Assembly (NCBI GenBank): GCA_900404475.1
Contig: OUQQ01000334.1
Location: 1-21,896 of the forward strand
Origin: Spongospora subterranea
Taxonomy: Eukaryota > Endomyxa > Phytomyxea > Plasmodiophorida > Plasmodiophoridae
Length of the DNA: 21,896 nt
Direction of reading: 5' to 3'
The translations under genes were made by a program, and so were the position numbers. Below are positions 9,601 to 18,424 of the stretch, piece after piece; the stretch's first letter is position 1; each line of letters opens with the position of its first letter. Under the pieces are notes generated by a model. It ran no database searches. It worked only from the letters and a program-made list of their open reading frames with translations, and was not told where the DNA came from.

Positions 9601-10215
9601 GGGGGACAGACCACCATTCGGGAATAGGAGAGATTCGGGTGGATAAATGGGCAATAGAAACCGGTGGAACACTGATTGAGCTGATCCGGACCGATCAACG
9701 GCAAACCAGATGAGCTGTTGGGTGAGATAAAACACCCATATCCAATGGCGTTAGTCTTTATCGCTGGCAGAATATCGGGGAGAATATAATCATGACCTCG
9801 GTGAGGAGGGTTCGCACCGAATATCGACAGGGGATTAACGGGTTCTGCTCGCAATTCTTCATCGTCGCCCATTACGGTCAGGTCGCGATGACCCAGTTCC
9901 AGATGAAGATCAGTTATATTAGAACTTGAGACAGTACCTGATTAATGATCGGATCAACACATTTATTGAGTGAATAACTGACCACGGAACTCAACAGATA
10001 TCATCTGGATCATCATCAGGATATCGCCAGGATCGTGATGGCGATGACCATGATGAAACAGCTATGAGCAGGGGAGGCGGGGAAGAAGAATGTGTGGGAC
10101 AAATCAGAGATATCCCTCAACAAATCGGCAATGATAACGATTGAACCACCAAAACCCACCAGAACATGATAATGGTGAAGGTTCCAAAGACCTGATTGGA
10201 TATCGCTAACCACAT
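6674..10215 (-). CDS. ABCG-family half-transporter with Cys-rich N-terminal ectodomain
   Basis: ATP-driven membrane exporter or flippase of the WHITE/ABCG family; substrate unknown. Twelve exons: 10122-10215, 9996-10061, 9552-9937, 9423-9496, 8735-9363, 8545-8663, 8351-8478, 7521-8281, 7340-7467, 6969-7287, 6856-6913, 6674-6788, giving about 958 aa. Order: hydrophobic leader (1-32), Cys-rich luminal or outer domain with GFYCP and GHYC motifs, TM near 241-262, minisatellite linker, then the NBD. Walker A GPSGAGKTT is split by intron 8664-8734, signature is ISGGQRKR, Walker B ALFLDEPTSGLDS, and H-loop VIHQP. The C-terminal TMD contains EEKAIYWREA. The layout matches the ABCG24/28-like group of plants and similar fungal and protist proteins. 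Exons 1-3 are the least certain. Exon 9 could instead end at 7331. Confidence 0.93.
8923..9069. repeat. Seven-copy 21-bp coding minisatellite
   Basis: Seven head-to-tail units of 21 bp (8923, 8944, 8965, 8986, 9007, 9028, 9049). On the minus strand each unit encodes seven residues of the form G-P/T-G-T-T-E/Q-x. Units 4-6 are identical on the plus strand, and the outer units have diverged. The array sits in the cytosolic linker of the ABCG protein, between its first membrane span and the nucleotide-binding domain. The 21-bp period keeps the frame at any copy number. Confidence 0.96.
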
Positions 10216-10788
10216 TTGTGCTTTGTTTTATTGACTGCTTAGGCCTCTCTAGACGACCGCCATGTTCAGTCTCTAATCATCACTTTATCGTCAACCACGT
10301 TATGTTCCTTTCAATACGATTTGAGTTGAACGAAAAAAAATCGACTCGTCTTGATCTGCGTAAATCATGTTGATTACTGGAACAACCGCCTTATTAGGTT
10401 GAATCCTCTTCATGTGATCAACACATCGTTAGGAGGGATGTCCCTTGACAGGTCATCCTTATGGTCTAAGGTTCGTGACACAATTAACACATCACTATAT
10501 AAATGGAATTCGATATCAGGCGACAATTGTTTAACGATGCCGTATTAAGCAGTAAGATATTGATCGGTTTCGTGATCAGTTTATTCTGAGATATGGGTCA
10601 TGTACCACCATCATATTCGGGCGAAGATATTGATCCTCAAAGGTGGTTGGTCCAACACCCCGATAATATCTATCTGGCAAACTGCTCCCCCGACTATTTG
10701 ATTGCCCATTAGACCATGATCACCACCTGATTATGGTGAACACCTTATCAGGACATATTCATGGTCATTAATATTCGTCAAACCCCAA
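10216..10788. promoter_or_regulatory. Divergent intergenic spacer, ABCG and TM-coiled-coil genes
   Basis: The minus-strand ABCG gene and the plus-strand 10789 gene start on opposite sides of this 573-bp stretch, so both promoters should lie here. I see no convincing TATA box. The plus frame 10351-10548 has no ATG, no splice signals and no recognisable motif. A small imperfect hairpin (TCACCA/TGGTGA arms) lies near 10719-10740. Confidence 0.45.
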
Positions 10789-11500
10789 ATGGATAATATC
10801 AATCAGCGTAAGGAGTCGGTTTGAACGAACCTGAACGATATCGACTGAATTGAGAATCGTTGTAGTGTTCTTGATAATCGGATCGATATTCATTTTGATG
10901 GTATTGGGGGCGGTATTTCAGCTCAGGCCAAGGAACTATATGGATATTGATGAGGCAAGTGTGATTAGAGCAAGGAAAAGGCGATCGGAAAGGAAAAGGG
11001 AAGCGCTAGAGATACAGGCTTATGAGCTAGCGATGCAGCTGGCTGAAACTAGAGAGGCGATTGAGGATGAACGCAGGAGAACGGAGATCAATGAGGAGAC
11101 GAGACGGGAGATGAGGAGGAAGAGGAAGGGGAGGAGAAAGATGGGGAGATTGAGGCGATGGATGAAGGGGGATGGCGATCATCATCATCGACATGTGTCT
11201 GTGGAGATGGGTTCGGATCTTGGAATGGAATTGGACCGGAACAGTGTTCAGATCGCCATTGATACCGCTAGACGGGATCAGGATGGAGATGATGATGATG
11301 ATGATGGGTATTCCACATCAATTACCGATAGATCAACCACAACTCAAGCGTCGTGTTCTTCATTAAAGGGAGAAGGTGAAGGGAGAACAGGATCACATCT
11401 GAACGATAAGGAGAAGCCCTCAACAATATATCCAGGGAAAACCAAAAACATTATCATTCCATATCTAGATCTACAGAATGTCATAAGACCGATATCATAA
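10789..11500 (+). CDS. Single-TM protein with basic coiled coil and acidic tail
   Basis: Two exons, 10789-10807 and 10866-11500, with a 58-bp intron (GTAAGG donor, TAG acceptor), give 217 aa. The start MDNINQ comes from the small first exon; without it the long frame has no ATG before the membrane segment. Residues about 7-25 form one TM segment followed by basic residues, suggesting a signal anchor with the rest in the cytosol. Residues about 38-80 are a charged helix, likely coiled coil (EALEIQAYELAMQLAETREA). A very basic patch (RREMRRKRKGRRKMGRLRR), a His-rich stretch and an acidic run of six Asp follow. I do not recognise a family. The low-complexity middle suggests a tether or scaffold rather than an enzyme. 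Confidence 0.68.
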
Positions 11501-11829
11501 TTTTATTATAAATCTAACACCATAACTATATTTCTATGATTAAGATGACGATTACAATTAAATTAAGTAAACACTGATGATACAACTGCTGAAGGGAAAC
11601 TACAATCAGTATCACAAATCATCAAATCGATAGTAAATCGTGAACTACTTCAAGATGATGACAGTGATTCCTGATCAAAAAATTAATCGAGTAGTCCGAT
11701 AAGGAATATGGAGATGATGTTGGTCAAACCCAAATACCCGATGAGGTGAATAAGGATGAAAAGGGGCACGCGATCGCTGCTTTGTATGGCCCAGTATGAA
11801 CTAGACCAACCCCATCGCTAGTCAATTGA
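11501..11829. other. Spacer before the kinesin gene
   Basis: A 329-bp AT-rich stretch just after the stop of the TM-coiled-coil gene, including an ATTTTATTATAAATC-like segment that may serve 3' end formation. It should also hold the kinesin promoter. No open frame or repeat of note. Confidence 0.45.
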
Positions 11830-14800
11830 ATGGGCGATGAAACCGTCCGGGTTGTGGTGAGATGTCGGCCGTTCAATTCCAGGGAGATATCGGCCAGATA
11901 TGGAGCCTGCGTTAGAGTATCTCATGAATTACACCAGATTGAATTGATCAAGTCCAATGAAGACGCCAATCCTGATAAATCTTTCACATTTGATGCAGTT
12001 TACGATGTGGATTCAACTCAACATCAAGGTCGTCTAGTTATCGTCTCAGCACATGGTGGTGAAAACTGAATTGTTTGACCCAGTGTTTATGGACGTTGGT
12101 TATCCAATGGTGAATTCGATCATGGAAGGTGAGGACGAACAGGACACCGGACTAAGTCATCTGGCAATCGATGAGCTGAACACTCCTGAACAGGGTATAA
12201 CGGGACGATATTCGCATATGGTCAAACAGGATGTGGTAAAACTTTCACAATGGAGGGATTACCATCACCTGTTGAGATGAGGGGTGTCATTCCATCCTGT
12301 TTTAGCCGGATATTCGCCTGCATTGCCAACGATCCCGATCGGCAGTTTCTAGTGTCAGCCTCGTATATTGAGATATACAATGAAGAAGTTAGGGATTTGA
12401 TCGGGGACGATCCCAAAGCCAAACTCGATTTGAAAGAGAGCCCGGATAAGGGCGTGTTCGTTCAAGGACTGACACAGAATGTGGTGACGAACGTTGACGA
12501 TATCGATGCCCTGCAGAAGAAAGGGAATAAATGCCGATCGATCGGATTCACCAAGATGAACGCGGATTCGTCAAGATCGCACTCGATATTCATCATCAGG
12601 ATCGAGGGACGTGAAACCGACCCGGGAACGGGAAGGGAACGAATTCGCGCTGGGAAGTTGAACCTGGTTGATCTAGCTGGGAGTGAGCGACAAAGTAAAA
12701 CAGCGGCGGAAGGCGCACGATTGAAAGAAGCCACGAAGATCAACCTGTCGCTTTCGGCATTGGGGAATGTGATTTCAGCGCTAACGAGTTCAACAAAGAA
12801 CAAACACATTCCGTATCGGTAAGCGAGGAATATGAAGGTGACGATGGCAGATGTAGGAGCGGGATTGAGATTTGGCTTAGGGACAGTAAATTAACTCGGC
12901 TATTGCAAGATTCATTAGGAGGGAATACGAGAACAGTGATGTTGGCGGCAATATCACCAAGTGAGGACGCCTATGATGAGACGTTAACTACATTAAGATA
13001 CGCTAACAGGACCAAGAATATCAAGAATAAACCAGGTCAGGTTCAGGATTCGGCCACCAGCTTGACCGGGTCACTTATTCAATTGCAGTTGTGAATGAGG
13101 ACCCGAAAGATACAATGTTAAGACAATATCAAGAGGAGATAACGCGATTGAAAACAATGCTGGAACGGCAACAGGTTCTGCCAATAACGATGGAAATCGG
13201 TGATCAGGCGGAAGTGCCAACAGTCGCAATGAGCAATGATGAGATTCAGCGATTGAAACAGGAGTTCATAGAACAGCATGAGGTTAAGGCTAGAGATCTT
13301 GAAGCCGATAGAGAAAGAACAGTTCAGCTCCAACAGCGCTTACAACAGGAATGGGAATTGGTCCAGGAGGAAAGAAACGCCATTGCAATCCACAGGTGGT
13401 TCTTGAGGATGAGTCGAAATCGTAACTGACCGATGTGTGTTGGGCGATTGATTAGGAAGACGGGAAGTATTGTGCAGATAGAGGAGCCAGACGAGGAACT
13501 GATCAATGCCCAATATGAACTAGAGATAGCTATGGATCAGAACGCGGAGCGGGGAGCTGTTCTAGATTCACAATTACTAGATGTGATGAATGTGATTGAG
13601 ATTGAAGATAAAATGACCGTCGACGAATTTAAACAGATCATCGATGCAAAAGAACAGGAAATATCTCGGACTGAAGCCGAAAGTCAAATGATTCAGGTTT
13701 GTTGAGCTTTGCGAAAATGTTATGAGGAATATTCTGAATCAGTCTGGGGTGTAGGCGCAATTACAAGAGCAATATTTTGCAACGGAAGCGGAAAAGAAGC
13801 GTTTGGAGGAGAGTTTGGCGTTATTGGAGTCGCAGGTTATTGCTGGTGGGCAACAGGTTCAGAATGTGAAGGCACAACATGAGATGGAGCTGATGGAGGC
13901 TGAAAGGAGGATTATAGAGCAGCAACAGCAACAGGAGACCTTAGCGCAAGAGAAGAGAAAAGCGGATGAAGAAAAGGTCATTGGGGTCATCCATAGGGAA
14001 TCATGGGCCTGACCAATGATCGTGCAGATACTTTTGCAAGAACATTTCGGGTCATTGCAGGAAGAGGTAGAGACATCTAGGGATAAACTGAAAGCGCTTC
14101 AGGCCAAATATACCAGTGCATTATCAGAGAATGAAGATCTTCAGAAGGAGTTCGAAAGGGAACGAGATGAGTTGGGTTTTAACGGCAATTGATAGATAGA
14201 TACAGTGATTAAGATAGTGTGATAGGGCATTGGAAATTATTCGCGTCGCAAATCGTGATGTAGAATTGTACAAGACAATCGTAACAAATATAATATCAGG
14301 CAGAGCATTGGATAAAGTAATTCGTGCTGCTAAATGGGACGAAGATGAGGAGCTATGGAGTATTCCCAAATCTGCTCTCAGCTCGTGTTTTCCTTCGCAG
14401 CCGATTCCGGATTCGTCAACGATGAAATTTTCGAAACGAGATGACACCATTGATACAGACAGCAATGGGTTTTCGAACCTGAACGCCCCTGCATCCAGCA
14501 ACACGCGAAGAAAACCAAGATCAACATCTGGACAACGCAAGACAACAAATGATGATCGATTTGCTGAAGATAGAAGGAAGATTGTATCATCAGAAACCCG
14601 GAGTTGCCTTCTTTCAAAACTGGATCAAACGATGCCCATTCGATCTACGCCAATTCCAGCTCCAATCAAACGTTGGAGCAGATCACAGTCAGTTCTGAAC
14701 CAAATCACAAACAGTGATTTTGATGCTCCGCCAACGTCTGCGACGAATATTCTCGAGAATTTTTTGAAGGAGTTGCCACCCAGAAATCGGGCGACATTCG

Positions 14801-15228
14801 TCGTGGCGAATACCGTCAGTTTGAACGAGAAAAGTGTCAATGATAGGACAGTAAATCCGAATATACCAGACACGGTCATGAAGCCTAAATTTGAACCAGC
14901 AGCAAGAGTTTCATCGCAAATGGCGAAAGCAAATGAACCATCGATTATTGACGTGCTGAATAAACCGCTAACGATGAAGAAGGCTTTCGAACCCAACATG
15001 AAGGTAGAGGATAAAACTAGACAGACAACTCCAACTAAAGGGACCAGGAAAGATGAAGATCCGGCAGCGATATTGATTCCAACCAAGCCTATAGCCGATA
15101 AGCCTAAATTCCTGCCAAACAGGGCAGGGATCGACAATGAAAAAAATTGCGACAAGGAACCGATTGGTTTGATACCCACCGAACCATTAGCAAGACCAAA
15201 TTTCCAACCTGGACGATTTCACAAGTAG
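11830..15228 (+). CDS. KIF17: Kinesin-2 family motor, KIF17/OSM-3-like
   Basis: Plus-end-directed microtubule motor; homodimeric kinesin-2 members drive intraflagellar transport. Nine exons: 11830-12028, 12084-12128, 12194-12818, 12881-13035, 13089-13395, 13456-13696, 13755-13976, 14028-14170, 14226-15228. Introns are 51-65 bp. The product is 979 aa, close to vertebrate KIF17. The motor holds the P-loop GQTGCGKT (about 90-97, in [16 protein letters not shown]), switch [10 protein letters not shown] (about 203), switch [12 protein letters not shown] (about 240) and the neck start VNEDPKD (about 344). Gln/Glu-rich coiled coil follows to about residue 640, then the block [12 protein letters not shown]. 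The tail is Pro/Ser-rich with four K/R-x-x-F-x-P motifs in the last 120 residues. A heterotrimeric KIF3 subunit is less likely because of the long tail and the [15 protein letters not shown] stretch. Confidence 0.93.
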
Positions 15229-15291
15229 TTCGAATATTAATGAGAAAAGTCGAGAGAGTTCATCACTGTAAACTTATAAGAATAAACGGCA

Positions 15292-15550
15292 TCAGAGTTG
15301 ATCACTGGATGGTGTGCTAAACTGTATATCCTTGATGATGCCACAGAGGGCTACTAGTCTTTCCTTGTATGTGTTCCCAGCATTTAGATTGTCCGGTAGT
15401 TCGCTACAAGCTAATCTGGACGAGGGAAACGGGCCAGGGCAAAACTGATTAAATGAACATCGGTTGAATACATTTAACTTGGGCAAAAAGTTTCTCTTCT
15501 GGAAAACCGACGAACGAAGATTTCAGGATATTCTTGAATATGGAGTTCAT
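15292..15550 (-). CDS. Small candidate gene, two exons, unrecognised
   Basis: Exons 15479-15550 and 15292-15444 join across a 34-bp intron (GTTAAA donor, AATCAG acceptor) to give 74 aa. It starts MNSIFKNILKSSFVGFPEEK and later has ACSELPDNLNAGNTYKERLV. The frame is also open upstream of this ATG for about 28 codons, so the true start may be farther out. The intron is shorter than others here, and an upstream donor at TTCGTC would give 68 bp and a slightly shorter protein. It is tail to tail with the kinesin, with 63 bp between stops. No family recognised; composition looks like real protein but the evidence is thin. Confidence 0.38.
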
Positions 15551-16243
15551 CAACGCGAAGGCGACGTCTAAAAACTTGAAAAATCTACGGGCAAGCGTGC
15601 GCAAACCGGGAAAGTTGGCGTAATGAAGTAAAAGGACATGAATGAAATGACGACTACGATCACTATTACAGTAATCACATGATGATCAACTGGAGCATTA
15701 ATACAGGAATTGTATAATGATTGAGTGGTTTGACACCCCGAACTCTGTCATATACAGTGTGAGTGGCCTCTTGTACACCGTATCTCTCACTACTGTACCA
15801 TGCATGATGTATCAATTTATGTGACAGCGATACAACTGGTGTTCTCTGTAACAATCTTTTGAAACGTCATGGGACAAATGTGTTCACAAGTTTTGCTCCG
15901 GTTTGTGGAAACATCACCATTGAACACAGATCCTGTTCGTGTTATTGAACTTGTATCGCCGTCACACAATGGGTTCCATCATGCATATCATTGCTTTACA
16001 GAGGTGATGCGTGTTCCGGGCGGGCGCACAGGATTATGCCAGCCAGTTGACGTTGGAATCGGAAAACCAACTTTACAAGTTTACATCCAATCAGAGCATG
16101 GCACTGAGAGTTGATGATGCAGTTATTGGGTCAGTGAAGGCCGTGAGTCTGTAGTCGGTACAGTTCGTAACAGAGGGAGGCTCCGCCCCTTGGGCATTCC
16201 TCTAGCCTGAGCTGAGCTCGAAATCATCCCTCATTGGTCGGCG
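15551..16243. other. Intergenic stretch with transposon relic
   Basis: This separates the small minus-strand gene from the eIF2B-alpha gene. It contains the transposase relic at 15869-16114 and otherwise nothing I can support. The 5' UTR and promoter of the eIF2B-alpha gene should lie in its last 100 bp or so. Confidence 0.5.
15869..16114 (+). pseudogene. Relic of a DDE (pogo/Tigger-like) transposase
   Basis: An 81-codon frame contains VPGGRTGLCQPVDVGIGKP. The pattern G-G-x-T-x-L-x-Q-P-x-D-V-G-x-x-K-P is the conserved stretch downstream of the second catalytic Asp in pogo/Tigger/jerky-type DDE transposases. Nothing else of the transposase (first Asp, DNA-binding helix-turn-helix, third acidic residue) is found on either side, and the frame ends in a stop 20 residues later. 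It is therefore a truncated, dead fragment, probably the only trace of an old insertion. I found no inverted repeats or target-site duplications. Confidence 0.6.
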
Positions 16244-17502
16244 ATGGCGCCTTCTATATCAGCGACAAATCTTCAGTTGACCTCTGAATCTTCAGAAGAA
16301 CCTATTGGTATGAATGGTTGTACTAAGCGCCACAAACCATCAGGTCTAATCTGTGTTTGTAGCGCCACAAATATTCGCTGATTTTTCAGAAAGAAATCGT
16401 GATGTCGCTATTGGAATAGCTGCAGTAACAACGCTAGCTAATGCCATATCGTTATCTAAAGGTAAACCCGATCCAATATTTGGTCGGTTGATTGTGCTTA
16501 TTCCCGATGAATGTCAGCCAATACAATAATGGGAGTAATGGATGATTTAAATGAAGCCGCTGATTGTATGCAACAGATGGTGGATCAGAGTAAACGGACC
16601 ACCCTTATTGCCGCTTGTGATTTATTCAGGCGTTATGTCACAAGGACATCCTTAGAAGTGCCCGTTAGTTTCCACATTTTTTTCGTATTATTCATAATCC
16701 AATGACTTATTCTGTATCAGGATTTCTCCAAATGTAAAGCTCGGCTTATAGATCGGGGCCTAAGGTTTGCAGAGCACAGCCAGTCGAGCAGGAAGAAGAT
16801 TTGCGAATTCGGTGTAAAGTTTATCCAAGAAAATTCGGTTATACTAGTCCACGGAATGTCTATGGTTGTCACACTTCTTCTGGAGGTCTCCAATTCCCAT
16901 TTTTGGATTCATTTCATTTGATCTTACAGTTTATCAATTATAGACCGCATCAAAGCTGGGTAAACAGTTCTCAGTGATCCTTATTCAATCCCAAGATCGT
17001 ATGGTCCCGGATGCTGAGCGAATGCTGCATCATTTAATCTCATTGTCTATTCCTGTCACTATTATTCGTGATTCCGCTGTCGCTTTCGTTATGGATCGTG
17101 TTGACCTCGTATTGACCGGGTTTTATCACATCATCTCGTCTTTGTCCCCATAGTCGCCTAATAATTTTTCATTTTAGGGCTTGTGCTGTTGTTGAGAATG
17201 GTGGCGTTATCAATGTCATTGGAACCTATCAAGTTGCGATTCTGGCGAAAGCGTTGAATCGCCCGTTTTATGTGGCCGCTGAATCGTATAAGTTCACCAG
17301 AGCTTTCCCTCTGTCTCAACGCGATTTAGGAATGGGGATCACAGCAACTGGATCAGCATATTCATCGTCGGATTCGGTCCAGTTTGAGAACCCATATGAG
17401 GATTATACTCCACCCGAGTTCATCACCCTTCTTCTTACCGATATGGGTATTGTGACTCCATCTGCAATTAGTGATTACAATGGATCTGAGGCAGAACTTT
17501 GA
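16244..17502 (+). CDS. EIF2B1: Translation initiation factor eIF2B subunit alpha
   Basis: Regulatory subunit of eIF2B, the GDP-GTP exchange factor for eIF2; the alpha dimer senses phosphorylated eIF2. Six exons: 16244-16307, 16390-16461, 16518-16663, 16721-16885, 16944-17119, 17178-17502; introns 56-82 bp. The product is 315 aa, close to the human subunit (about 305). The N-terminal helical part has DVAIGIAAVTTL and RRYVTRTSLEVPDFSKCK. The Rossmann-like C-terminal half has ILVHGMSMVV, VVENGGVINVIGTYQVA, RPFYVAAESYKF and, near the end, LLLTDMGIVTPSAISD. These order and motif matches are diagnostic for the alpha subunit. The ATG at 16244 has a good context (GCGATGG). An insertion of Ser-rich sequence before PYEDYTPPE is longer than usual. 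It appears intact. Confidence 0.95.
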
Positions 17503-17588
17503 ATTTATCAAATCTGTCTATATCTACCTTGTCATCCCCTGTGTCCCACTACAGTAGTTCTCGAAATTGATTCCCGTTCATCGTCGTT

Positions 17589-18059
17589 ATGTTCTTTTCG
17601 CAAAATAGTGTGAATCATAGTTGTTTTCCTAAGTTGGCCAATGATTGACACTATAGTAATTTGTGTATACCAAATTTTCGATTACCTTAATCGTGATAGG
17701 TGGTTTTCGGTAGAAATCGCCATGATCACCGCTTTTCTCCACAACATGTGTTGCCTTCTCGACATGCTGACTGGAACTGCCCTGGTAAACGAAATCCATT
17801 CAAACTGTTCGCCAAGATGGGACATTAGATCGTACGATGAAACTCGAGCGACGCTTCGTTCCGAAAACAATTCACAAAAACACGTAAAATGCGCATTGCC
17901 AAAGGAGGCAAGGAATACATTGTCTACGTCGACGGGAAAATTCCTTTCAGTAATGGGTTTCCCCCATTTTCAGCAAAGCACAACAATAAATGGCGAGCTG
18001 TTGTACCTCAAGATATTAATAAAAAGTCAATTACCACACATTTTAACAGTGACCTTTGA
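17589..18059 (+). CDS. Uncertain small spliced gene
   Basis: A four-exon reading, 17589-17609, 17700-17784, 17829-17883 and 17951-18059, keeps frame throughout and gives 89 aa, with basic stretches such as DRTMKLERRFVPKTIHKNT and HNNKWRAVVPQDINKKS. The basic composition would suit a small ribosomal or nucleic-acid-binding protein, but I recognise no family. Two other readings compete: a continuous 151-codon frame at 17641-18096 in another phase, and a version where 17884-17950 is exon (encoding KMRIAKGGKEYIVYVDGKI). I cannot decide between them from sequence alone. The gene lies between eIF2B-alpha and the copine 3' end. Confidence 0.3.
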
Positions 18060-18424
18060 GAGCAATGACGCGTTCGACCATTACTTTTATCAGTAATATC
18101 TGCTCTTCAAACAAGCAATCTCGAGTACAAAACGTTTTCGGGTTTAGCATCAGGGTTTTGCCCTGAACTAATCCCCAGGTTTGAATTGGCCAGTCTGTGA
18201 ATTTAGTCTATTTTCGATAAAGATATGGTCATGGGTTGGAATAAGCGGACGATGGCGATGGGTCCGTTGGAATGATGAAATCATTTGACGTCAGTGAGTT
18301 ATTGTGATAGGTCATTACTCGAGAATGGCCTTTTGTGAATTACTATCGGTGGAATGATACGGGAACAGTCCCCCCATTGACCAATCAATAACAATTGCGA
18401 ACCCAATTAATATCTGTATTGATA
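18060..18424. other. Spacer before the copine 3' end
   Basis: A 365-bp stretch between the uncertain plus-strand gene and the copine stop at 18425. I see no open frame with support, no repeat and no RNA gene. It should contain the copine 3' UTR. Confidence 0.45.

Noticed and set aside
10016..10213. Minus-strand 65-codon frame as a separate membrane protein
   Set aside because: It is out of frame with the ABCG start at 10215 and crosses the proposed first intron; its hydrophobicity comes from the intron pyrimidine tract.
14124..15179. Minus-strand frames of 138 and 184 codons
   Set aside because: They are shadows of the last kinesin exon, whose plus-strand frame is continuous with the motor.
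17641..18096. Plus-strand 151-codon continuous frame
   Set aside because: No recognisable domain. It could arise by chance, and spliced alternatives look more protein-like. Kept only as a competing reading of the uncertain gene.
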